Shown: positions 41,371 to 51,611 of the stretch, piece after piece | Layout of the letters: every line of letters begins with the position of its first letter | Numbering within the stretch: position 1 is the stretch's first letter | DNA from: Syngnathus acus | Lineage: Eukaryota > Chordata > Actinopteri > Syngnathiformes > Syngnathidae | DNA: 64,000 bases | Assembly (NCBI RefSeq): GCF_901709675.1 | Contig: NC_051090.1 | Location: forward strand, 7,953,842 to 8,017,841 | Direction: 5' to 3' | The notes under the pieces: generated by a model | Databases searched by the model: none | What the model was told of the DNA's origin: nothing | Seen by the model: the letters and a program-made list of their open reading frames with translations, nothing else | Made by a program: the position numbers and the translations under genes

Positions 41371-41510
41371 ACAGTGTGGATAAAAAGTCAAACTCAAAGT
41401 TAAGTGCTAGGTTTTGTGATGAAAAAAATCTATCTTTTCCAACTTTTTTCTAGCGTTTATGTGACGTATTACCTGGACAACTCATTTTAGGGGGAAAAAT
41501 AATTTTGTCA
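41371..41510 (+). repeat. degenerate DNA-transposon-like repeat, copy B
   Basis: It begins ACAGTGTGGATAAAAAGTC and continues with GTGCTAGGTTTTGTGATGAA, AACTTTTTTC, ATGTGACGTATTACCTGGAC and AACTCATTTTAGGGGGAAAA. These align in order and spacing with copy A at 3661-3795, at low identity. Confidence 0.55.
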
Positions 41511-42899
41511 CAAAATCCTGGTGGACAGGCGTGTGTTTACGTTTTATACCCGCTGTTGCTGATTTTAAAAAAAAATCAAACGTCAGGTTTTAAGGAGTGT
41601 TACAGAGTAAAATCTTGCAATCTGGTGTGTGTTCATATGTATTTTGAAGCCGCCCCCACAACAGGAAACAAATCGATGCGTCCTCCACGAGCAGGCTCCC
41701 AGCCCCAGCTGCTACTGTCTGAGAATGAGAGGCGGGAGGATGCGAGTGCAGTCAGGAGCGTGCATAGAAGAATGGAAGGAATGAGCATGTTGCAAAGGGA
41801 GCGATGAGTTAGAGGGGCTGATAGGAGACAGAATAAGCCCAGGCTAGCTGATTCACTCTCTCTGCACCTTTCCTCCCTTCCTCAGAGACAGATAGATGCT
41901 CTCTCTCCTTCCCCTGACTGCACACAAAACACACCCATGAGCACACTCCTCTTCGCTTTCTGCCAAAGCCTCTTGTGGCCCTGCTCATCTGCGTGGGGGG
42001 CCCCGCAGGCAGTCTGGGCCCTTACGTGCCCTCGCTTTACACACACACACATATTTCCACACAGGAGCTGATGTGCAAGATACGCTCTGATCCTGCATGC
42101 TGATGATGAAAGACAGGCAGCCAGGGCTCCCGTGCCAGAGGGTAACACCTTCGAGAAGCCCGTTCATTCATAATCCCTCTCCTCCATCTTCATCACAATT
42201 TGAATGTCATCACTATTTTTTGGGTTCCTGCACGATAGTTCCCCCTTTCAATTATTTAGGTGAGGTCACCAATCAGTACTGATAATTTTAGCACTTTGCA
42301 CGGAGACAAGTAGGAAGTTGTTCGGCATTGCTGCGTGTGCTGCGGTACTTCGTGTTTTTACCTGCATAGCCCCCAGCCTCACACCTGGCTTGGCAGGAGT
42401 TCTGGTCCCACCCTTTCTCGACTGGTTCCTCCATACAACACCCCCGCCTCCTTGTCCGCCTCCTTACACTCATTAACAGGAAGGCTGGTGCGAGACCCTT
42501 TTCGGGCGTTGCACATGAACAGTACTCGCCGTGTCTCACCTGTGTGTCTGCTGCAACTCGTGAAGGCATGAATTAGTCTCTGAAAGGGAGCGAGAAACCC
42601 AATTGCACACATACGCTTCCTCACCAAGCCTTGAACATCTGGCCCAAGATCACATAGTGTCTGTCTCAGTCACTCAGGCCAGCCTGCCGAGAGCTTCCTC
42701 TTAATCTCCTCTCTAGCGTGAATTATAAACTGGCGCTTTGTGTGCCAGTTGTAGCTTCCACAGGACAATTAACATTACTCAGAAAAATATTTAATGGAAA
42801 AGAAGGGGGTGGATCAGTCATCTCTGGTTTGATCACCACTGAATTTGAGCGTGCACGAATGAAGTGAAAGGGAGAGAGCAAGTGGAAGGGGCCTGTGTG

Positions 42900-43190
42900 G
42901 GAAATATCCATGCTTACAACATGGCTGGGCCCGGCCTTGCCCTTTGCCTCCTACGTTTCTCCACTTCAGCATCCCATTGAGCCCAAGGCAAATCCTTTCA
43001 AGTTGCTACCGATGTGCTTGCAACAAGGGGCTTTACTCCTAGATAAATAGAGCAGTGAAGTGGCTCATTTGACAGATGTTGTTATCCCAACATCATCTGA
43101 TAGGCTATTGTTTAATCCTGTTAAGTCACCTTGCTTCAGGACACGGGAGCAACTTCCTCGGTGACGCCCTTTCGTTGAACCCTCAACCCC
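42900..43190. promoter_or_regulatory. candidate conserved non-coding element
   Basis: Non-repetitive block with ATTTGACAGATGTTG, CCCAACATCATCTGATAGGC and GTTTAATCCTGTTAAGTC. It has TALE- and bHLH-like words and no frame. Confidence 0.2.
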
Positions 43191-46100
43191 TCGGTGCAGT
43201 TTGAGGAGTTCCATATGTTCCTGCGTACACATTTTATCTGTAATAATGGCGCTACCATAAACCTTTGCACTGCTGTTGTGTTATAGGAAGTGTCGGATAC
43301 CTTTGTGCAGCTATATCAATACATGAGATTTTGAAATTGCGTTTTTAATATCTTTAATTTTTCAATGGAGCAGCAAGAGAGTTAAAAACCATTTTCCACC
43401 CACAATCCCTGTTACATGTGCCACAGGCTGAATAACACAATACAGATAAGTAGAGGGCTAAGTAGAGCAAGGATGTGTAGCGCCTCCGTCCATAGGAATC
43501 ACTTAGATTTCTAAACATGTCCTTGGCAAACTGCTTACAAAACTGCTTTTGTTTGTCCTAATGTAAGTCTAAGAAACTGCTTGTGAACAAACAGTGGTCA
43601 TTCTTGTGCAACGTTTTGTGCTGTAAATATTTAAGAGAAAAACAATGGTAAAATGAAACAGGCAGCTAATGGTACAGTTGTTAACTAATGTTTTGTAAAT
43701 GTATGGATCAGGAAATAATATTGTCTTCAAAAAAATAAATCTTGACACAATTATTTAACTTTACTTTACGTCACTTTGCAATGCATGTATTTAGATTTGC
43801 TCTTATCCAATATGAATTCAATTGAAGGAGTTGTACGCCGAAACACGCACAGGCTTGATGGCAGAAAGCGAAACTGCTGAAATCGCACGAGGCTGAGACA
43901 TTACGCAAATGGACCGCCCAGTCTTCTGGCAGTGAATGTTCACGCTTCTCCTGGATGAAAGGTGACGCTCTCTGATGGCGAACAATGGAGTCTGGGATGG
44001 GTGTGGCTGTGCAAGGAGACAGGGACTTAAATTGAGTATGGTTTGTTGGGGGTGTAGCAAAGTGAAACCTGCCATGCCCAGGTGATGAGGTCATACCGGT
44101 GTGTGAGTGTATGTGCGAATTTGAGAAGGGATTCAATTCCCAGTCCCTCGTGGTTCCATCAGTGTAGTTATGTCATGGGAAAGGATTACAAAAGCAGTCC
44201 CGGTTGTGTGCAGACGTTCTCGATTTCCTTGTCAAAACCTAAGGTGCGCATTAAAGCCTGCGTTTTGAAATGTGGTCTCAAAATAAAGCATGTCTGAAAG
44301 CTGTGATATTACCACAGTCAAAAAACATTCTCCCACTTGTACAAGATGTAAATCATGACTATCCTTTGATGTTCTTCCCATCCATTCCTCTCGGCCTCCC
44401 GCTCGTCTTCATTACTTATCGTCACTCGTAACCGTAAACATTGGGAGCTGAACCCCGCTGCTGTCCCGCACCAAAACGGGGCCCCTCGTCGCGGCGCGTT
44501 GAAAGCAGATCGACTTGGGGAAGCCGGGAGCATGAAAGGAGGGCGCTAACTGCTGGGGGATAAATGCATTCCTCCTACCGCTGCTGCCACCCCTGCTGGC
44601 TGGTGGCAGTGCAGGGGAGCTCGCAGCGAGGAGCTTTGTTGCCGCAAAGCGGGTGGCTGAGTATTCCTGAGCTCGCTCAGATCTCACAGGCAGTGAGCAG
44701 CACTTGACCTTTGCGGCGCTAAAGGAATATGACAGCCGTGAAAGCGACTGAGAGAATAGCGAGAGGGCAAACGAAGGGGTGTGAGAGACTAAAGACAAAA
44801 GCCAGGCAAAGTGCAGGCTGCCACCAAAACAGTTAGTTTGCAATCAGTCAGTCAGTCACCCCCCACCCCCCCCATGTCAGGACAGTTTGATTTCCACTTT
44901 TCAAATAAGGCGTCTATTTTTGGCCTGATAACAGGGCAGGCTAAATTGAAATTGGCAGCTCGACATTCTACAAATAATAGTCATCTTTGCTGGAGATCAA
45001 GTGAACAGCCCCTTCTTTCACTTTGCTTGAGCCCCCACCCTATTGCTCCTGTCGAAGATGAGAAAGAAGGAAATGAGCGAGCGAAGCAGAGAGAAAAAGG
45101 GCTAATCTTTGTGACAATTGGAGGAGGCTGAGAAGGCAAAAAAGGTCCAAAATTTAAGGAGGGGTGGGGGGGGGGGGGCTGTGCAGGCGGACTAGTACAA
45201 CAAGGAAAAAAATAGTAATGTCCCAGTGATCAGGAGGAGGCCTTGAGGGGTGGTGGAATGGGGGTGTACCAGAGAGGTGAGGATAGAAAGACAAAAGGAG
45301 GGAAGGAGGGAATTTCTTTAATGTTTCTGGCAGCCGACCAGCTGAGGTCTCAAGGTTATCCTGGCTTTGCAAACTCCCACGGGAAAGGTGGAGTGCTGAG
45401 GGCCACAATCGGGGGGTGGAGTGGGGGCGCACTTGATGAGGGCTGGAGGTGAAAGAGAGGAGGGAGAGATCTCCAGGAAAGAGGCTAATGCTCAGAGGGA
45501 GGGTAATCCTCAGGCCCTCTCGTCTGATAAGGTTGGCCTTGGCCCAGGTAGGAGGAAGAAAAAAGACTCCGGGGCCTCCCAGGGCTTCCTCGCAGACTGC
45601 GGCGCCCGGTGCCAGTTTAGCACAGAAGGACGACTCTGTGAATTATTGTTCAAGCAATTAGTTGGCTCACACTTCACTGATATCTGTAACACCTCACATG
45701 TTGACTTGTGTCTTAGCATTCTTTCCTCCGGGGAGGTCAGAGGTCAGGGCCGGTTGCTGTATACAACAGCTGCTGATGTACTTCGACTTCCACATCTTGC
45801 TTAAAGACACTTTTCAAGCCTAATCATATGTTACCGTGTTGATTTATTCATGAAGGGTGTCAAAATGTAGGCTTTCCTTTCTTGTCTAGAGTCGTAACAG
45901 GAAGTACAACCACAAACGGTTCTGTGGCACTGGTTTAGGGTCCTCGGAATCATTTATCCCCACACCACAATTGTCTATACGTCACAAAAGTGACTCGACA
46001 CTTTTTAAATTGTTTTAACTTTTCTGGCACAATGAATGTCTTTGTCCTTCAAGGAAACATTGCACATCTTCTCTGTATTCTTTTGTTGAATACATCCAGG

Positions 46101-46373
46101 TGCTCATTCAGCATACATTGTTTTGACACTGCTGCAATATTTGATAAGAGGAGGTGAGAAAAAAAGTCTTTCTTTTTCAGGCCTGTATTCAAAATCATCA
46201 CCTCTATGCAAATGCGACCCTCAATGTGACATGGTTAATTTGTGTATTATGAATGGTTTTGGAATAGGGGGGGGGGGGGTGCAGTGAGTGCATAGGAAAG
46301 GCATCGACATTGATGCGTTGAATATTTGTTGACAATAAACGACCGCTATGAGAGATGATTCACGGCATCAAGC

Positions 46374-46430
46374 TGTGTGTGTCTGTGTGTGTGTGCGTGC
46401 GTGTGTGTGTGTGTGTGTGTGCGTACGTGC
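46374..46430 (+). repeat. GT-rich microsatellite
   Basis: An interrupted (GT)n tract with GC and TACG interruptions. Confidence 0.95.
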
Positions 46431-46574
46431 TTTTGTGCATGCACTGGCCTGTCTTCAAAGACTCAGGAGGCAATAAGGTTTCATGCACCTGTAATTCAAA
46501 TATTCCCGTGCCCAAACCACATTGAGATGATTTAACTGTTACACACTCTAACCTGTTGGTTACAGAATAGATAA

Positions 46575-46613
46575 GCGTGGAACAATAGCGTGGAACAATA
46601 GCGTGGAACAATA
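46575..46613 (+). repeat. 13-bp unit repeated three times
   Basis: GCGTGGAACAATA is repeated exactly three times head to tail in AT-rich non-coding DNA. Confidence 0.95.
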
Positions 46614-47134
46614 ATGAAATTCGGCATATATGTAATGGATCGAGCATTTCACTTTTCAACAGTCTTGTCACATCATTTTACTCAAGTCAACTTTTGATTC
46701 CTAACCACTACTGTTAACAGTTTTATAATAATATGATTAACTACCACATGTGCAATGCAGTTTGTGCTCTGAATGCAAGTTGAACTTGAAAGGTTTTTGG
46801 CTCGTCTCTCATTTTCTTTGGACTAAGTCGTAGACACAACACACAAGCAAATGTGCAGTTAATCAATTGATGCTCATGAACTGAGTTCCTGCTGAGTTCC
46901 TGGGTGATGTCATACAAGACGTGATTCAAACTCGATTGGCGGTAGATTTTGGCCATATTCGTCATAACTTCAGGGGTCTTTGAATTGAGAGAGACAGAAT
47001 CTACAGTAATAAGAACTATATTTCAGGCTGAATCATTGATATGGCGTCCCGAATGCATCACTGTTAACCTTTCCGGGTGGTTAGCTTGCATTTGCATGAG
47101 TGGCCCTTAACCCCCCTCCTCCCTCTACCTGCAG

Positions 47135-47260
47135 CACCAGCTCCAGCCATATTCCCAGTATACTCCAGCCTTAGGCATCCTACCCACAGACTCAGGCCAG
47201 CTCGTTGGTCCACTCCCCGACCGCTTCCTCTCCATCGCTGCTGGGTTTGACTCACCGTGA
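47135..47260 (+). other. weak candidate terminal exon
   Basis: A C/T-rich tract ending CCTGCAG (47134) is followed by 41 open codons to a TGA at 47258. They include QPYSQYTPALGILPTDSGQL, which is not low-complexity. There is no recognised domain. On the minus strand the same place has a donor-like CACG|GTGAGT, so the signals conflict. I report it only because of the good acceptor. Confidence 0.1.
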
Positions 47261-47623
47261 CCCTTAACCTCCAGTGTTACGCTGCCTCCCCCGCACATGC
47301 AAATGCCGCTCATCTCCTCCGTGAGGCATCGGAGAAAAGGCCAGCCTCTGATGGAGCTGGCGGGAAGGAAGAGAGGTGTAGGAGTGACGTGGATGGAGGA
47401 AAGCAGAGTGAGGTGTTGTGGGGGGCTGAGCAAGAGGAAAAACAAAGGAGAGGGGAGAGAGAGCCCTAAAGGAAGTCAAAGCATCAGTGGCGGCCGCTTG
47501 GGGAGCCTCGGGCCTCCAGCCCAGCGTTCAGGCCTGAAAACATTTTTCTCTGTTTTAGCCAGCCAAATAGACCCTGGCTCTGCTGACTGCAAGGCTTGCA
47601 GTGACCCTCGCTGATCTCACTTT

Positions 47624-47720
47624 GTGGAGAAAGCTAACATGAGTGCGTTCACTTTGCTTGTTGTTTTCCTTGCTTGGATGCTGCTCCGGGCAGCCTCTGT
47701 TTGTGCGTGCACGAGGAGAG
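47624..47720 (+). other. candidate first coding exon with signal-peptide-like start
   Basis: An ATG at 47624, or an in-frame one at 47639, opens a frame with a strongly hydrophobic run (FTLLVVFLAWMLLRAASVCA). The run ends with a signal-peptidase-like A-x-A/C region, and the frame then meets AGAG|GTAAGC at 47721. Signal peptide directly followed by a donor is typical of secreted-protein first exons. I cannot name a family, no matching downstream exon is evident, and T-rich codons produce hydrophobic runs by chance. Confidence 0.15.
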
Positions 47721-48454
47721 GTAAGCGATGTGTGCAGTTGTATCTGGAGAGCTTCCAATACAACCCGCCCCCCGCCCGTTCTGTTCTCGCTGCTCCGAGG
47801 ATCTGTCAGTTCTCCTCTTGTCTATCTCTTTGTCGCTGCTTTCATCCTGCTCTCCGAGCCTTGGCTGGCCTCGCTAACAGCGGCAGAGCACAGGTCCTAC
47901 TCCACTCCCACTAATAACACACAATCAAGCCGTGCTGGGATGTTGTGTACGAACACACACACGCAGTTCACACTTGGTGTACACCAACGCATATGCTATT
48001 TTCTCTAGCCCAAATTCAGTATCGACGTTCTCGGCTTTCAGAATTGAAGATGGAATGCAGTAGACCCTCAGTGTTGTACAAACGGGGGATACAAAAGCCA
48101 TATTTAAACTTGGAATTTAATACTCGAGAATCATGAGGCTTCACTTCATCTAAATAGGGTGCTAGCACAGAAAAGGGATTGTGAACAGTGAAGAAAAGTT
48201 TGCGTGGGTGGAGGACGTTTTATGTCACTTTACATAAATTTTGTTTTATCATGAAGGACTTTACGTTTGTATGCTAGTAAGAATTGGTAATACGACTTAA
48301 AACATTGCCTGTAGTGTTTTTAATGACAATAGGTTTGAGCATAGAATTGATACATTTGTTAAATCTATTTTTCCTATTTTTTTTTTCTTAACTTCACAAA
48401 ATCTTGACCTCTTCTCCTGGCATGTGCGATTCCCGCTGTTTCCATATGATGGCT

Positions 48455-48501
48455 GTTACCTGTTACTACTAGATGGCTGTCATCTAGTCGTAACAGGTAA
48501 C
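48455..48501. repeat. inverted repeat / hairpin, 21-bp arms, 5-nt loop
   Basis: The arms 48455-48475 and 48481-48501 pair over 21 bp with one mismatch, around the loop GCTGT. Pairing stops at both outer edges, so the stem is too short for a typical microRNA precursor. Confidence 0.9.
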
Positions 48502-49667
48502 ACTTGAGGGCACAGGCAGCAACCAGGTGCAGCCTGAAAAACTTCAGAAGGGGGCGGGCTGACGTAGTTCACCGCCGGAGACCTTTTTTGCAACCTGAGC
48601 GTGAGAAAGTCGTTCAGGCAGAGAGTGTCTCGGAACGTGCGCTCCGTCTGATCCACATGGCTTCTTTTGTTTTGAGGGCCTTGCTCAACCTTTGTGCAGG
48701 TGTGCAGCCTCCGACAATGAGACCTGCTGATGACGTGTTTGACAGAGGCGGCATTGTTGTGCATGAAAGATGTGTTTGGTTTACAGCCGCTTTGGACACC
48801 TGTACATTACACTTATGAACACTAATTTATTTGTGTAAATTTTTTTTTCAATTCTGCTAATCCTAATTATTGTCGGGTTAAGTATACCGTTATGCCAAAA
48901 CATTCATGTGGGCAGCAGAGAGCTACTGAAAGACATTGGCTGTAACTAAGAGCATGAAGAGGCAGAGACGGTCCTACAATTCTCAAGTCATTCCCATGGA
49001 GCAGATCGTAGACACCAGCAAATACATTCTTGTTGTAGCCGCTGTTTGCATACAGTATTTCTCTGCTTCAAGTGTGTTGACATAGCAGTACTTGAGCTTT
49101 CATGCTAATTTCTGGGTGTTTTGCATTATATGTTTGTTAGATTAAATTGTATGTTGTGGATGTTTATTTGGCTGTTTAAATATACATTGTTAAATTTTGT
49201 TTAATGTGTCAGTTTTACAGTAAACTTCAACTAGGAATGACAAACAGTTTGAAGCAAGCACCCTCAGCCTCTTTTTGGGAGAAATGTGCGAGTGAAAGTC
49301 TTTTTGTTCCCTCAAAGTGGTGTTATACAGTCGTGTCCCATTTCTTCACAGTGAGAGGAGAGAGAACGTGGTGCTATGGAATATTTTGTGTTTATTTAAT
49401 AGGTTTAAGTGTGTGAGAGCTGTAAAGCTATTTTTAAAATTGCATCTATTCAGTTTTGTGGTATATGTTGGAGTGTACATCGTGTGTGACATTGCATATT
49501 TTGGTATGGATAGGAATCTGAGGAAAAGCAAGCAGGGCCAGTATTGCTGATACCGAAACCAATACTCATTACATTTACACTGAGGGGGGCGGGCTTCGCT
49601 TCATTGGATTTACTCAATTGAGACAATTGTGCATGGGTTGGACATGATAGCAATATGTTAGACTATT

Positions 49668-49711
49668 AATATTCAAATGACGTTAATAGCTATTAACGTC
49701 ATTTGAATATT
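49668..49711. repeat. perfect 44-bp palindrome without spacer
   Basis: Positions 49668-49689 and 49690-49711 are exact reverse complements (22 bp each), with no unpaired centre. The palindrome is AT-rich and each arm holds a TGACGT word (CRE half-site). It lies 1.9 kb upstream of the her6 start codon. It could form a cruciform. It shows no transposon ends or target duplications that I can recognise. Confidence 0.95.
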
Positions 49712-49829
49712 TTTTAGGACAAGAGTAGTTGAATATATGCGAACAGAAGTTTTTTAATATCTTAGTATATTGCCATTTTCAAATTTCACTTTCCAAGTAT
49801 TGCTCTAGCTTTAATTGTTTTGAATGATT

Positions 49830-50600
49830 ATTCCTTCAATGTTTGCTGTGGCAGAAAATGGAGCGAAAATCCACCCTATTGGCTGTGCGAATGTTAGTGG
49901 AGAGGCGAAGCTGTCATTTGTCTCTCCCCCTCCCCGACTGAGCCTCAGCCGCGTGCGCCTGCCGATCAAATCGGCACGGCAGCGGGTTGGCCGTCGGCGA
50001 CGCCCCGCGGACGGAGGCGGCAAGCCGGCGAGAGGCGCGCCTTCCCCTCGGTCGCCTGCGCGCCACGCGTCGCGGTCTCTGCGGCGACTGGACGTGTGCT
50101 GAGGAAAAGAGTGCAGAGAAGTCTGACGAGCGTCATTTCTAATTTCAATCGAGATTGCAATCTAGCATTTAGAGACGAAAGAGACGCGATGAGAAAGCCC
50201 GACTGCTTGCAGCCGCTATAAAGATAAGCAAATGGAATTATTAGGAAGCCTGACTACGGGTGGCTGCGCGGTGGCCACGGGCGGGGAGGAAGGCGGCATC
50301 TGCGAGCAACAAATCTCTCTGCTTGCTCTGGCTCGCATTCCGATAAGGAAGCCCGGGTCCAGCTCGCTCGGGAGGCGTGGTTTTCCCAGGCTTTTAAAAC
50401 AGCAGCTGCTATTTACCTTCCCCTCTAATGTAAACCACCGCAGCCGACGCCGCCACCGCTGCTGCCTCAGCCACGCACCCCACACCCTCCACACCTCACC
50501 CCTCCTCTTGCACCCCCCCACCTCACCTCCCTTCCCGCGTCTACGGCCCGGCGGCCAATTCTCCACGCACCGTGCTCGTAAAAACAGCCTGGCACGTGCT
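49830..50600. promoter_or_regulatory. CpG-rich block 1-1.8 kb upstream of her6, candidate enhancer or second promoter
   Basis: GC and CpG content rise sharply at 49920-50100 and stay raised to about 50600, unlike the AT-rich flanks. The block contains an inverted CCAAT (ATTGG near 49880), a TATAAAG at 50217-50223 and a run of homeobox/GATA-like words (GATAAG, ATTATT) just after it. Open frames seen here on either strand have skewed, repeat-like composition and no recognisable domain, so I treat the block as regulatory. The TATA-like word could serve an upstream transcript, but nothing else supports one. Confidence 0.4.
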
Positions 50601-51159
50601 CTACATGCACGACTCCACGCGTGATTAAATGACAAACATCTGTACAGGCTAGCACACACAAGAGTGAACGCTTGATTTGATTCCAGTCTAATGATAGGAA
50701 TAAAGACGCACTTGTTGTGCAGACCTGCTGATTTCACTAAATCTTACGTGGTTGCAAGTTGAATTCTGCACCTAAAGAAGCATTATTTTCATTTAGGGAG
50801 ATTCTACACATCTTCCTGTTTTGTCATGTTTGTGTGTGTGGGGGGGGGGGGGGGGTATATTGACATTTGATTGTATTTATAATGTATGTCAACACTTGAT
50901 GTCTTTGTTTTGTTTCTTTTGTCTTGAGATGAAAGTTTGTGAAACTCTCAAGGAGATAAACGTAAATTAGATGGATAGATAAATAGATGAATGTTTAGAA
51001 TAAAGTACTATAAAATATATAGACAGTGTATTTTTAATCCCTTATACGCAAAATAAGGTTTTGTGGAACGTGCCAGCGTGTTTTCTAATGTCAAGGCCAG
51101 TTAAGACAGCGTGGGTGCGTTCATATCGCGTACGTGTGCCGTAATTATTTATCTTGGCG
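50601..51159. other. spacer between CpG-rich block and her6 promoter
   Basis: AT-rich, with the G16 run and a short TAGATGGATAGATAAATAGA repeat near 50970-50990. No gene seen. Confidence 0.6.
50840..50855 (+). repeat. G16 homopolymer
   Basis: Sixteen consecutive G after a short GT run, about 770 bp upstream of the her6 start codon. The length may be a consensus estimate because sequencing slips here. Confidence 0.9.
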
Positions 51160-51368
51160 CCCCGGGAGCGAAAGGGTGCCTCGCCGCTCGCGCCTGCTCC
51201 CGGTGCGGGTGCCCGCCGTGTGATGATTGAAGACTGGAAGGCAGTTTCCCGGCTGCGCCCTCAGCCCGGGCGGCGCGCCATTGGCCGCCAGCTGCGGGCC
51301 GACACGCAGCCAATGGAAGGGCGCCGACCACGAGCCGTCCTCCCCCGGGCGGCGTGCGCCTCGTCCTG
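51160..51368 (+). promoter_or_regulatory. her6 proximal promoter, GC-rich with CCAAT and N-box motifs
   Basis: This CpG-rich segment carries two CCAAT boxes: inverted ATTGG at 51280-51284 and direct CCAAT at 51310-51314. It also holds a CACGAG N-box-like site at 51329-51334. The order CCAAT, N-box, paired RBPJ site, TATA follows the mammalian HES1 promoter as I recall it. CACNAG-type sites are where HES1 represses its own transcription, the basis of its oscillation. Which site is used here is inferred. Confidence 0.65.
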
Positions 51369-51418
51369 ATTGGTGGGAAGTTAGTGTGGGAAAGAAAGTT
51401 TGGGAAGTTTCACACGAG
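51369..51418 (+). promoter_or_regulatory. Notch-responsive paired RBPJ/CSL site of the her6 promoter
   Basis: TGTGGGAA at 51385-51392 faces TTTCACAC at 51408-51415 on the opposite strand, with 15 bp between them. This is the head-to-head layout of the sequence-paired site that loads two Notch-RBPJ-MAML complexes on mammalian HES1. The intervening and flanking bases match the mammalian promoter as I remember it. A further GTGGGAA lies at 51373-51379, overlapping an inverted CCAAT box (ATTGG, 51369-51373). CACGAG at 51413-51418 is a class C/N-box-like site that the Hes protein itself could use for negative feedback. No alignment was run. Confidence 0.85.
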
Positions 51419-51439
51419 CCGTTCGCGTGCGGGGCAAGA

Positions 51440-51447
51440 TATAAATA
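51440..51447 (+). promoter_or_regulatory. TATA box of her6
   Basis: TATAAATA lies 172 bp before the start codon and 22 bp after the paired RBPJ site. It predicts a cap site near 51470 and a 5' UTR of about 140 nt without upstream ATG codons. Mammalian HES1 also has a TATA-type promoter directly after the paired site. Confidence 0.8.
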
Positions 51448-51469
51448 CACGCCACACGCAGACGCGCCG

Positions 51470-51611
51470 ACACACACAGACGCACACGCAGCGGCACGTC
51501 GCCCTTTCGGATTCTAACTTGGTGCACTGACGCGGGACTTTTTTTCATCATCTTTGCATCGGTGGACCATATTTTGCTGCATTTTGAGGGATAATTGATT
51601 TTGCCGTTAAG
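51470..51611 (+). other. her6: predicted 5' UTR of her6
   Basis: The start is inferred from the TATA box at 51440, not observed. The leader of about 140 nt has no ATG before the coding start and a T-run at 51540-51545. The start context is AAG before ATG, with A at -3. Confidence 0.55.

Larger units (their letters stand above)
36259..48454. other. non-coding gene desert, part nearest upstream of her6
   Basis: No supported gene apart from the weak exon candidates near 47135 and 47624. C- and G-rich runs occur at 40660-40680, 40755-40765, 45161-45178 and 46267-46279. The 44400-44780 part is CpG-richer than its surroundings and may be regulatory. Confidence 0.55.

Noticed and set aside
50216-50737. 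173-codon minus-strand open frame upstream of her6
   Set aside because: Arg/Gly/Trp-rich translation produced by CpG-rich DNA; no domain, and overlapping open frames on the other strand.
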